Below are positions 43,654 to 54,472 of a stretch of 64,000 nt of DNA, in pieces. Under the pieces are notes generated by a model, which saw only the letters and a program-made list of their open reading frames with translations, was not told the origin of the DNA and made no database searches. Within the stretch, counting starts at the first letter, position 1. Each line of letters opens with the position of its first letter. The position numbers were made by a program, and so were the translations under genes. The stretch comes from Opitutaceae bacterium. GTDB taxonomy: Bacteria; Verrucomicrobiota; Verrucomicrobiia; Opitutales; Opitutaceae. The stretch spans positions 124,001 to 188,000 of the forward strand of contig JABTUS010000010.1 in the NCBI GenBank assembly GCA_015075305.1, read 5' to 3'.

Positions 43654-45204
43654 GTGCGCATTGGTCGCCATATCGGCTCTCTCGTTCGTTCTCTTCATCA
43701 TGCGCTGGCTCTGACTGGGTGCGGCGCTTCTCTGGCTTTGTGTCCCGGCACAACCGCAGCCGCTGCGACGGACGGGAAACCGCCGAACATCCTCTTCGTT
43801 ATTTTTGACGATTGGGGTGGCAGCACCCACACTGGGGCGGCGGGAAATGCACGGATCAAGACTCCCCATTTCGATCGGGTGGCCCATGAAGGCATTCTCT
43901 TCAAGAATGCCTTCACATCGAATCCGAAATGCAGTCCCAGCCGTGCAACGATTCTAACGGGGCGGAATACGTGGCAGTTGAAGGAGGCTGTTTCCCACAA
44001 TGGAATGTTTCCGGCGGGCTTTGCGGTCTATCCGGATCTTCTGGAAAATGCGGGGTATTCGATTGGCCTGACGGGCAAGGGTTGGGGGCCTGGCGATTTC
44101 AAGAGTCTCACCGGATGGACACGCAATCCTGCGGGACCGGAGTTTGCCGATCGGAAACGAAATCCGGAGACCAAGGGCATCAACAAGAACGACTACAGCG
44201 CCAACTTTGAGGATTTCCTCCGCCAGCGGGCCCCCGGAAAACCCTTCTGCTTTTGGATGGGTTTCACCGAACCGCACCGTTCGTATGAGCGCGGCTCCGG
44301 ACTTCGCTTGGGCAAGAAGCTCTCGGACGTCGTCGTTCCCGCGTATCTGCCGGACACCGAGACAGTCCGCTCTGACTTGTTGGACTACGCGATCGAGGTT
44401 GAATCGGGCGATGCCCAGCTGGGTCGAGCTTTGGCGCTGCTCGAAGCTGCCGGCGAACTGGAAAACACCGTGGTTGTGGTTACCTCGGATCATGGCATGC
44501 CCTTTCCCTTTGTGAAGGGACAGATTCATGAGGACGCCTTTCACATCCCTTTGGCCATTCGGTGGGGTGCGACAATCGCGCATGGCCGAGTCGTCGAGGA
44601 CTTTGTCAATGTGCGCGATCTTGCACCGACCTACCTGGAGCTGGCAGGCCTGCCTCCCCATCCCCAGATGACGGGTCGCAGTCTCGTCAGAATCCTGCGA
44701 TCGCCAAAATCGGGCTGGATCGAAGACCGCAACACGATGCTTGTGGGCATGGAGCGGCACAGCCTCGGTTTGCCGCGCGACTTGGGGTATCCTGTGCGGG
44801 CATTGCGCACCAAGGACTACCTCTACGTGCATAATTTCTTCCCCGACAGGTGGCCGGCGGGCACCCCCGAGGCTGATTTCGGCAACGTCGATCCCGGTCC
44901 GACAAAGGAGCTGATCAAGCAGCTCGGGGGCTACTACTATGAGCTTTCCTTTGGCAAACGCGCCCCCGACGAGCTATACCGTTTGAGCGACGACCCCGAA
45001 AACGTCCGAAATCTCGCGCATGACCTGGCTTTTGTGCCGGTGATGGAAGAACTCCGGACCCGTATGATGAAAATGCTGCGCGACGAAGAGGATCCCCGGG
45101 CGTTGGGACACGGGGATGTTTTCGATACGTATCGCTACGTGGGACCGCGGACAAAAGGTTATGAGACCTGGCTCGCAAAACAGCCGGGGTTGCCGGTCAA
45201 GTAG
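43654..45204 (+). CDS. Secreted sulfatase (type I, cysteine)
   Basis: GTG start with the ribosome-binding site AGGGG five bases upstream; 11 bases behind the receptor, so same operon. N-terminal signal peptide, then PNILFVIFDDWGG with metal-binding DD, NPKCSPSRATILTGRN with the formylglycine site C93-S-P-S-R, and VVVTSDHGMPFPFVKGQ with the DHG metal ligands. Formylglycine sulfatases cleave sulfate esters from sulfated glycans. A maturation enzyme must be elsewhere. Its location after a FecIR-controlled receptor suggests a sulfated polysaccharide substrate. Confidence 0.93.
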   Translation: MRIGRHIGSLVRSLHHALALTGCGASLALCPGTTAAAATDGKPPNILFVIFDDWGGSTHTGAAGNARIKTPHFDRVAHEGILFKNAFTSNPKCSPSRATILTGRNTWQLKEAVSHNGMFPAGFAVYPDLLENAGYSIGLTGKGWGPGDFKSLTGWTRNPAGPEFADRKRNPETKGINKNDYSANFEDFLRQRAPGKPFCFWMGFTEPHRSYERGSGLRLGKKLSDVVVPAYLPDTETVRSDLLDYAIEVESGDAQLGRALALLEAAGELENTVVVVTSDHGMPFPFVKGQIHEDAFHIPLAIRWGATIAHGRVVEDFVNVRDLAPTYLELAGLPPHPQMTGRSLVRILRSPKSGWIEDRNTMLVGMERHSLGLPRDLGYPVRALRTKDYLYVHNFFPDRWPAGTPEADFGNVDPGPTKELIKQLGGYYYELSFGKRAPDELYRLSDDPENVRNLAHDLAFVPVMEELRTRMMKMLRDEEDPRALGHGDVFDTYRYVGPRTKGYETWLAKQPGLPVK

Positions 45205-45215
45205 CGACCTGCCAT

Positions 45216-46031
45216 TCACCGCGCCTCCACCGCTTCCTTCAACGGATACACGGCAAATGAATCATATTCGCATCGCACGGTACGGCCCATTTGTCGGAGT
45301 CCAATCCATCCCCGGTGATTCCATACGGGGCCGTGAGTCTTGCCGTCATCGTCGAATGCCACGGAAATGACGTCGTCCACCATCAGCCGAATCATGCCGC
45401 CACGCTTGTAGATCCGCACGGTCTGAAATGCGTCCGCCGGGCCTTTCGTGACATAGTCAGGTCCGGTTGCGACCAGGTTGAACCCGGCATTTTTACGCAG
45501 ATTGGCAGTCCCTCGCGCACCCGCCCAATATGAAATGTGATAACCGTTGAGATCACTGCTGTGATATTGTTCGAACACGCCCGTGCGTGGCTTGAGTGCG
45601 GGATCAAATATGCCTTCGCCCCTGCGGCCACGGGTGTTGAAAAAGACGATGGTGAGTCCTTCCTTCCGATCTCTCGGTCGCAAAGCAAGCTCAAGGAGGA
45701 AGTCCGCGGGCATTTCCCGGTCGAGCCAGCAGACCAGATGGTTGTCCTTCTGCCCCGGCTCACTCTCCAGCACGAGCTTCCCGGATACGACACTCATCCG
45801 CCTGCCGCCTTCGAGCCTCCACTCTTTCAAGGCCGAGTCATCATCGAACGACGTCCGGTATGCAGGATGCATCCAATCGACATCGCTCGGAACAAAGCGC
45901 TGCCCGACGGAAGGATGAAAGGGCGGCTCCGGTGGCTTTGCCGCTCCTGCGATCGACGCCAGCATACCCAGCACCAAGGCTGTAAACCAACGACTCGTGA
46001 CCATGCTCGATTGCGTCTTCCGTGATGACAT
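45216..46031 (-). CDS. Secreted DUF1961 protein
   Basis: The product of 271 residues starts with a short charged stretch and a signal peptide (FTALVLGMLASIAGAAK). The jelly-roll body has WRLEGGRRMSVVSGKLVLES, DNHLVCWLDREMPADFLLELALRPRDRKEGLTIVFFNTRGRRGEGIFDP, YHISYWAGARGTANLRKN and the C-terminal GWIGLRQMGRTVRCEYDSFAVYPL. These are DUF1961 (YesU-like) blocks; structurally a lectin-type fold, likely binding or cleaving pectin- or fucan-type sugars. ATG 46031 chosen because GGAG stands six bases upstream. Opposite strand to the sulfatase, divergent to the next gene. Confidence 0.76.
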   Translation of the reverse strand: MSSRKTQSSMVTSRWFTALVLGMLASIAGAAKPPEPPFHPSVGQRFVPSDVDWMHPAYRTSFDDDSALKEWRLEGGRRMSVVSGKLVLESEPGQKDNHLVCWLDREMPADFLLELALRPRDRKEGLTIVFFNTRGRRGEGIFDPALKPRTGVFEQYHSSDLNGYHISYWAGARGTANLRKNAGFNLVATGPDYVTKGPADAFQTVRIYKRGGMIRLMVDDVISVAFDDDGKTHGPVWNHRGWIGLRQMGRTVRCEYDSFAVYPLKEAVEAR

Positions 46032-46215
46032 GCCAGGCTCCAGCTTCCGGCTGTGCGAAAGCGCGACAAGACTTAACTGAGCCGTGACTGCCGGACGCGT
46101 TTGTCCATCGCGTGGACTTCCCTTCAACCTCACTCCAACCGTTGTATCCACTCCCATGCCGAAAGAAGCCATTCGCTGCGCTCGCCACCAGTTTTTGCCC
46201 AACCGTAGTGACTCC

Positions 46216-47811
46216 ATGAGTCCCTCACTTGTCACAGGCGTTGCGCGCCGTGTCTCCCCGTTGCTCTTCCTCGGGCTGTTGGTAGCGGTCGTTGGCGTGA
46301 CGTGCCGCGCTGCAAATGAACCTGCGTCGCCTGCCGCCGCCGGCGACGCGGACTACATGAAACTTGTCCAGACCTACGCCGATGCCATGATCGCGCACGG
46401 ACGTGACACGTATGGCACGCAGCATTCCCCGCTGTTTGCGTCGGCGATGGACCGCAAGACCTTCAAACCCTTCGAGAAATCTCCTGGCGTGCTGGCGGAA
46501 ATGCGCGATGGCGACCGCACTTTCAGCGGCGCCAACCCGATGCACGATCAGAATCTCTATCAGATTCTTTACACTCTGACCGGGTTGACCGGCCAGCCCA
46601 GGTACGCCCAAGCCGCCGACGAGGCGCTTAAATGGTTCTTCGAGCATTGTCAGAGCTCGCGCGGCCTCATGGCGTGGGGTGAGCACCAGGGTTGGAATTT
46701 CTACACAGAGTCCTCCACGGCCCCAAAGGGTCCCCACGAATTCTTTCGTCCCTGGGTGCTGTGGGGCCGCAGTTACCAGCTTGCCCCCGAGGCCTGCCGG
46801 AGATTTGCCACGGGGTTGTGGGAGCATCAGATCGCCGACCATGAAAAGGGTCTCTATTCACGACATGCCATGCCCATTTGGGAGACCGATCTCAAGATCA
46901 AGAGCAGCCATGCAGGCGCTGAATTCCCGCGGCATGGCGGTTTCTATATCGCCACCTGGGCCGAAGCCTATTTCCGGACGAAAGATCCCCAAATGCTAAA
47001 GGCGGTCAAAGTGGTGCTCGACGGCTTTCTGGCGCGGCGCAACCCGCAAAGCGGCGCCATTCCCTCAGGAAGCCGCGATAAGAACCTCAGTCTCTTGTGG
47101 CCTGAAAGCAATCTGTCGCTGGCCATCGACTTGTGCGATGCCGCGCCGAAGGTCACTCCCGACCTGGCCGGGGAGATGCTCGCAGCCGCGGCGCAGATCG
47201 ACGAGATTTTCCTCAAGATGAAGCATGAGCCCGGACCGGGTGGCAAGGGGTTCATCAAGACAGCCGTGCCAGCGACGCTGGAGCCCGGGGACGAGCGGGC
47301 AGCCCCGGTCTTCGGCGCCGTGGGTCTGAGGCGGAAGAATTATACCGAGGTCTGGGCGACCGGCTACGGCGTGCATACGACCGCGAATTTCGCCCTCGCT
47401 TGCGAAATCCGTTACAACCAGACCAGGATCGATGGCTATAGGAAGCTGGTTATCGCCGCTGCTGATTTGTATCTCCAAGGCGAGCCTGACTTGGGGGACT
47501 CCATGGATGAGAGCAGCCACGAGACTCGCCCGACGCTCTATCCCGGCGCAATGGGGGATGTCATCGCCGTCGAGCTGGCTGGCCATCGCTTGACCGGCGA
47601 TCAGAAGTATCTCGCCCGCGCCAATCACTATGCTCGCATGGCCGTGCGGATCTTCCTCCCGGACGACTCGCCGTTGCCCCGGGTCAGTTCACGTGCGGAC
47701 TACTACGAGGCTCTCAGCCGTGGCGACTACTTGATGGCGCAGCTCCTGAACCTGTGGGCGGCTCAGAATCATCTCGAATCGAAAGTCAGGCTGATCTGGT
47801 GTGAACGTTGA
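46216..47811 (+). CDS. Secreted alpha/alpha-barrel protein, putative glycoside hydrolase or lyase
   Basis: A signal peptide (VSPLLFLGLLVAVVGVTCRAANEP) precedes about 500 residues with regular helix pairs, as in (alpha/alpha)6 barrels: GANPMHDQNLYQILYTLTGLTGQPRYAQAADEALKWFFEHCQ, RPWVLWGRSYQLAPEACRRFA, GGFYIATWAEAYFRTKDPQML and LTGDQKYLARANHYARMAVRIFL. The order of motifs resembles polysaccharide lyases and unsaturated glucuronyl hydrolase-like enzymes, but I cannot name a CAZy family. Conserved His, Trp and Asp/Glu residues (GEHQGWNFYTE, DHEKGLYSRH) could be catalytic. It belongs to the receptor/sulfatase cluster. Start at 46216 by signal peptide; the open frame begins at 46084. Confidence 0.68.
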   Translation: MSPSLVTGVARRVSPLLFLGLLVAVVGVTCRAANEPASPAAAGDADYMKLVQTYADAMIAHGRDTYGTQHSPLFASAMDRKTFKPFEKSPGVLAEMRDGDRTFSGANPMHDQNLYQILYTLTGLTGQPRYAQAADEALKWFFEHCQSSRGLMAWGEHQGWNFYTESSTAPKGPHEFFRPWVLWGRSYQLAPEACRRFATGLWEHQIADHEKGLYSRHAMPIWETDLKIKSSHAGAEFPRHGGFYIATWAEAYFRTKDPQMLKAVKVVLDGFLARRNPQSGAIPSGSRDKNLSLLWPESNLSLAIDLCDAAPKVTPDLAGEMLAAAAQIDEIFLKMKHEPGPGGKGFIKTAVPATLEPGDERAAPVFGAVGLRRKNYTEVWATGYGVHTTANFALACEIRYNQTRIDGYRKLVIAAADLYLQGEPDLGDSMDESSHETRPTLYPGAMGDVIAVELAGHRLTGDQKYLARANHYARMAVRIFLPDDSPLPRVSSRADYYEALSRGDYLMAQLLNLWAAQNHLESKVRLIWCER

Positions 47812-47819
47812 TCAAGCAA

Positions 47820-47869
47820 TTCGCCGAGGCCAACGCCCCGCCGGATCACCCCTGCTCGGTCTCGGCGAA
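47820..47869. terminator. Hairpin between convergent genes (terminator candidate)
   Basis: TTCGCCGAGGCC (47820-47831) pairs with GGTCTCGGCGAA (47858-47869) at 11 of 12 positions with a 26-base loop. It sits between the ends of the barrel-protein gene and the second sulfatase gene. There is no T run, so an intrinsic terminator is only a possibility. Confidence 0.4.
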
Positions 47870-47886
47870 GCCGCATCCATGATTCA

Positions 47887-49443
47887 TCAGGGGATGCTTT
47901 CCGCGCGGGTCGGCGGCAGATTGTCCACGAACTTCGCGTCGGTACGGCGCAACTCGGCGAGAGTCTTGGCACGCAGCGCCCGCAATCGGACGGATTGCTC
48001 TGGGCGAGCTGCGAGGTTTGTGTGCTCTTCAGGATCTGCCTCCAGGTCATAGAGCTCCTCCGTCTCTCCGGCCACAAAGGTGCGCACATACTTGAACTGA
48101 CCGTCGCGCAAAAGCGCGTACCAAGGCACATTGCTCGCTGCGGTGAGTCTTTTGTCCGTCGGAATGACGTCCGTCTCGCTGCCATAACTGCGCGCGGTAT
48201 TGGTCATGAGTGTCGGCCCCCATGGCGCCGTCTCCGGATTCTCGAGCAGTGGCCGCATGTCGCGGCCGTGGGTTTTCCATGGCAACCGCACATCGGCGAC
48301 CCGGCAGAACAGTTCGATCAGGTCCGGCGCATTGACCGCCTGCCGGCAAACCCTGCCCTCCGGCACGTGGCCTGGCCAGGCCACGATCAACGGGGAGGCA
48401 ACTGTGGCATCGTACGGTGCCACCTTCTGGTTGAAACCATGTTCGCCCAGGCCGAAACCTTGATCGGCGGTATAGACGACGAGCGTGTTCTCGAGCTGTC
48501 CCGATTCCCGCAGAGCCGCGAGCACCCGCCCCACACCCTCGTCGACCGCCGACATGCATTCATTCACCTGCTGGATCCAGGCATCGTAGGTCTTGCGGCC
48601 TTCGCCGGCGTCCTCGTCGTCTCCCCGGCCCTTTTTGGTCATGACGACCTGGCCGTTGGCGTTGCGTGCCCATGACCTGGTCTTTTTGAGATATGCAGGC
48701 TTGTCCGGCCAGGGTCCGATGATGTCCTCGGGCATCGGTGTGCTTTGGCCGGCAAATTTGTTCCGATGTCGCTCGGCGGGCGTAGTCGGCCCGTGCACCG
48801 CACCATAACACAACCACAAATACCATGGCTTTCCGGGCGTGCGGTCCCGGCCCTTGATATAGTCGACTGCCCAATTGGTGTAGTTGTCCGTCGAATACCC
48901 TGCCGTCATCCGGTCATGGCCATCGAACGTGAGCAGTTGGTTGGTGTAATAATTGCCGGCATTTTCCGGATGCGCCGGGCGGTTCCACACGATCTGGTGA
49001 TCCCAGTCCCGGCCGAAGCCAGCGTCGGTCCCAGTGTGCCACTTGCCGATATGGGCGGTGTGATAGCCCTGTCGGCGAAACTCGGCCGGCACGAAGGGAC
49101 ATTGGGCCGGGTCGTATGTGCTTCCCGGATACATGCCGGCCATAGTCATGCTCATGATGCCGTGTTGCAGTCGTCCCGTGAGGATCGAGGCGCGGGAGGA
49201 CATGCACCAGGCGCCCAGATAACTGCGTTCGAAACGGACACCGCGCGACGCCAGTGAGTCAATGTTCGGCGTGCGCACCCATGATGGCGCACCATCATAG
49301 CAGCTCACGGTCTTGTAGGACTGGTCATCCGCGTAGATGAAGAGGATGTTGGGTCGCGTTTCGGAGGCGCCGAGATGCATGGCGACCAGCATCAGACAGC
49401 CTGCAAACACATGCCGCAGGTGGAGGTTGAAAAAGGCTGGCAT
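47887..49443 (-). CDS. Secreted sulfatase (type I, cysteine, CMSSR motif)
   Basis: From ATG 49443 the product is 518 residues: a signal peptide (HVFAGCLMLVAMHLGAS), PNILFIYADDQSYKTVSC with metal-binding DD, the formylglycine site GAWCMSSRASILTGRLQHG (C80-M-S-S-R, with Ser instead of Pro or Ala at the third position), GKWHTGTD with a catalytic His, and LVVYTADQGFGLGEHGFN with metal ligands. It is convergent to the barrel protein. The first sulfatase has CSPSR, so the two probably act on different positions of a glycan. Confidence 0.92.
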   Translation of the reverse strand: MPAFFNLHLRHVFAGCLMLVAMHLGASETRPNILFIYADDQSYKTVSCYDGAPSWVRTPNIDSLASRGVRFERSYLGAWCMSSRASILTGRLQHGIMSMTMAGMYPGSTYDPAQCPFVPAEFRRQGYHTAHIGKWHTGTDAGFGRDWDHQIVWNRPAHPENAGNYYTNQLLTFDGHDRMTAGYSTDNYTNWAVDYIKGRDRTPGKPWYLWLCYGAVHGPTTPAERHRNKFAGQSTPMPEDIIGPWPDKPAYLKKTRSWARNANGQVVMTKKGRGDDEDAGEGRKTYDAWIQQVNECMSAVDEGVGRVLAALRESGQLENTLVVYTADQGFGLGEHGFNQKVAPYDATVASPLIVAWPGHVPEGRVCRQAVNAPDLIELFCRVADVRLPWKTHGRDMRPLLENPETAPWGPTLMTNTARSYGSETDVIPTDKRLTAASNVPWYALLRDGQFKYVRTFVAGETEELYDLEADPEEHTNLAARPEQSVRLRALRAKTLAELRRTDAKFVDNLPPTRAESIP

Positions 49444-49531
49444 AAAAAATAGGGCGGACAACTCCCTCGTGTTCCATCGAGAGGGCTTCCAGCCCATACA
49501 TGGCCGAGGGACAGTGCAAGTATGTCCAGCC

Positions 49532-49657
49532 ATGATTCAGCGAAGTTCCAACAGACGTTCTACTCCGCTTTCATCGCTGGTGCATGAAACCGTGGCCGTG
49601 TTGGCTGTCATCCATGCTGCGGGACATGAACGCCATCGGCGGAAACGCCTGGGAGGC
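49532..49657 (+). pseudogene. ParE/RelE toxin C-terminal fragment
   Basis: The plus-strand frame from 49532 reads MIQRSSNRRSTPLSSLVHE, then ETVAVLAVIHAAGHERHRRKRLGG. The second part matches the C-terminal strand-helix of ParE/RelE toxins (VAVLAVxHAxRxPxxWxxRLG), and it resembles the fragment at 38190-38261. No N-terminal half or antitoxin is present and no stop follows the family end, so this is a remnant lying against the 3' end of gcvP. Confidence 0.5.
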
Positions 49658-49663
49658 AACCTG

Positions 49664-52546
<2,883 letters not shown>

Positions 52547-52665
52547 GTGAGACGTGAGCAGGCCCAACGTAGGGAGGGCGGATGCCGGGGCAACAGGGTT
52601 CTGGCTGGGGCGGGAGACTTTTAAGCGGTTGAATTTGGTTCCATCGCGCCACTTTGTTGAGACTT

Positions 52666-53352
52666 GTGAAGCAAACCAGCGTCCAGCCGTCCTTCCCGTT
52701 TCCGACAAAGGCATCCCGTGCCGCCTACATTGATCGGAAGCTGGCGGAACTTTATCCGCGGCCGAAAATACCGCTGGATCACGGCGATTCCTACACGTTG
52801 CTCATAGCGGTGCTCTTGTCGGCGCAATGCACCGACAAACGGGTGAATCTCACGACACCCGCACTCTTCGCAAGGGCGCGAACACCGGCGGACATGGTAA
52901 AATTGAGCGTGGCGGAGATCGATGCCATCGTGCGTGCCTGCGGCCTTTCGCCGCGCAAGGCACAGGCCATTCGAGGACTCTCCCAGATGCTTCTCGATCT
53001 CCATGGTGGACGGGTTCCCTCGACGTTTGAGGCTTTGGAAGCGCTGCCTGGCGTTGGCCACAAGACGGCGTCGGTTGTGATGTCGCAGGCGTTTGGATTC
53101 GCCGCGTTTCCAGTCGACACGCACATCCATCGCCTGGCGCAGCGCTGGAAGCTGACCTCAGGGCGCAGCGTCGAGCAGACCGAGCGGGATCTGAAGAAGC
53201 TGTTTCCGGAGGCGCATTGGAATCCGCTGCATCTGCGCATCATCTACTATGGTCGCGAGCATTGCACGGCGCACGGCTGCGACGGGACCGTCTGTGAAAT
53301 CTGCCGGACGCTGTTTCCCGAGCGAAAACGCCCCGTGGTCACGCGAAAGTAG
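52666..53352 (+). CDS. nth: Endonuclease III, variant iron-sulfur motif
   Basis: The HhH-GPD core is complete: [14 protein letters not shown] with catalytic Lys133, FPVDTHIHR with Asp151 eighteen residues later, as in E. coli Nth, and [21 protein letters not shown] near the start. At the C-terminus cysteines occur as [15 protein letters not shown], i.e. C-x4-C-x4-C-x2-C, unlike the usual C-x6-C-x2-C-x5-C iron-sulfur ligands, and RTLFPE follows where the last cysteine would be. It removes oxidised pyrimidines and nicks abasic sites. Start set at GTG 52666 (228 residues); TTG 52654 is also in frame. Divergent to gcvP. Confidence 0.9.
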   Translation: MKQTSVQPSFPFPTKASRAAYIDRKLAELYPRPKIPLDHGDSYTLLIAVLLSAQCTDKRVNLTTPALFARARTPADMVKLSVAEIDAIVRACGLSPRKAQAIRGLSQMLLDLHGGRVPSTFEALEALPGVGHKTASVVMSQAFGFAAFPVDTHIHRLAQRWKLTSGRSVEQTERDLKKLFPEAHWNPLHLRIIYYGREHCTAHGCDGTVCEICRTLFPERKRPVVTRK

Positions 53353-53477
53353 TCGCCCGCTTGCGATGTCGCCATCGGCGGAAGGCAGGAAACCAGCGCA
53401 AGCCAGGGGCTTCTGCGCGGGTGGAATTCCGGGATTGCCTCGGCCGAACCCGTTCCCCACGTTCCTGCCTCCAGTCC

Positions 53478-53554
53478 GGACGCTTAGCTCAGTTGGTTAG
53501 AGCACGTGCTTCACACGCACGGGGTCACTGGTTCGAGTCCAGTAGCGTCCACCA
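53478..53554 (+). tRNA. tRNA-Val (CAC)
   Basis: The 77-base sequence folds into a cloverleaf: acceptor GGACGCT paired with AGCGTCC, D-arm GCTCAGTTGGTTAGAGC, anticodon stem CGTGC/GCACG with loop TTCACAC (anticodon CAC, reading GTG for valine), T-arm CTGGTTCGAGTCCAG, and encoded CCA end. Confidence 0.97.
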
Positions 53555-53606
53555 TTGTGGGGATCCGTTCATGGCGACTCGTGATTTGCGGACGAGCAAT
53601 CGGGTT

Positions 53607-53759
53607 TCACCGTGGCGCGAGCCGGATGAGTCGCACGCCATGGCCTGGCATGTCCAGGCTGATAGTGCGGTGACCTTCGGCGGTTGCGATTGGCTCGCCG
53701 TTTTGGGTCATTGGCACGACGGGAGCGAGCCGGTCCGCTCTCCGCCCTTGACCGTCCAT
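53607..53759 (-). pseudogene. Possible C-terminal remnant of a glycoside hydrolase
   Basis: On the minus strand an ATG at 53759 opens 50 codons ending EGHRTISLDMPGHGVRLIRLAPR. The 'lDMPGHGVRLIRL' strand is reminiscent of the final beta-sandwich strand of GH39, GH51 or similar enzymes (lPpHSVtLirL). No catalytic domain precedes it; upstream is the antitoxin gene on the other strand. It could be a chance open frame, so confidence is low. Confidence 0.3.
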
Positions 53760-53782
53760 CCCTGCGTCATACGGTATTACGC

Positions 53783-54028
53783 ATGCCGACTCTCACGTTC
53801 AAAGTCTCGCCGGAAGATGCGCGCGTGATCCGTGCCAAGGCACGGGCGGAGAAGTCCACGGTGTCCGCCTTCCTTCGCTCGCGGGTGCTCGATGCCGGGC
53901 CGGCGAAGGCACGCCGCCGCGTGATCAAGCGGCATCCGGTTTCCGGTCTGCTTTTCGACGCCACGGATGAGGGCGGCCCGATCGTGACGCACGAACAGAT
54001 CAAGGCCGCGCTCGTCGATTTTCCGTGA
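53783..54028 (+). CDS. Antitoxin of a PIN toxin pair
   Basis: 81 residues starting MPTLTFKVSPEDARVIRAKARAEKSTVSAFLRSRVLDA, which has the strand-helix-helix of a ribbon-helix-helix antitoxin, followed by a basic linker (KARRRVIKRH) and an acidic tail (GLLFDATDEGGPIVTHEQIKAALVDFP) that would wrap the toxin. The start at 53783 fits the family; the frame is open to 53684. Its stop overlaps the toxin GTG. A short palindrome ATACGGTAT lies just upstream (53769-53777) as a possible operator. Confidence 0.82.
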   Translation: MPTLTFKVSPEDARVIRAKARAEKSTVSAFLRSRVLDAGPAKARRRVIKRHPVSGLLFDATDEGGPIVTHEQIKAALVDFP

Positions 54029-54399
54029 AATACCTTCTCGACGTGAACGCCCTGATCGCGTGGCGACACGCGAACGCGCACGGCCACGCCGCGTTTCATG
54101 CCTGGGCGAAAGCGGAAGGGTTCAAGACGTTCGGCACGTGCGCGCACGCGGAACTCGGCTTCATTCGAGTATCCATGCAGGTGTTTCAGCTCTCGCTCGC
54201 GGACGCCCAGGCTGCGCTCGCCGATATAAAGCGTCAGGCCGGTGGATTCGTTTCCGCCGCCCCTTCGCCGAAACTTCCGGCATGGAGCGCCAGGCCCAAC
54301 CGAACGTCCGACGCCTACCTCGCCCAGGTGGCCGCGTCGGTCGGGCTCACTCTCGCGACGTTTGATACGGACATTCCAGGTGCGGCGCTGATTCGCTGA
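54025..54399 (+). CDS. vapC: PIN-domain toxin, VapC-like
   Basis: The 124-residue PIN protein starts from GTG 54025: KYLLDVNALIAWRHANAHGHAAFHAWAKAEGFKTFGTCAHAELGFIRV, with the first aspartate and the glutamate, then TSDAYLAQVAASVGLTLATFDTDIP with the last two acidic residues. GTGA overlap with the antitoxin stop indicates coupling. This is the third PIN toxin in the window. Located between tRNA-Val and the fucosidase pair. Confidence 0.9.
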   Translation: MKYLLDVNALIAWRHANAHGHAAFHAWAKAEGFKTFGTCAHAELGFIRVSMQVFQLSLADAQAALADIKRQAGGFVSAAPSPKLPAWSARPNRTSDAYLAQVAASVGLTLATFDTDIPGAALIR

Positions 54400-54472
54400 A
54401 GATTGTCCCAAATCAGACAATAGTTCAGTCAAATCTCTCGCCAGCATGAAACTTGGCCTGGTAAGATGCAGT

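Noticed and set aside
52547-52665. Glycine riboswitch upstream of gcvP
   Set aside because: The gap to the divergent nth gene is only about 120 bases and no paired aptamer-like stems were seen.
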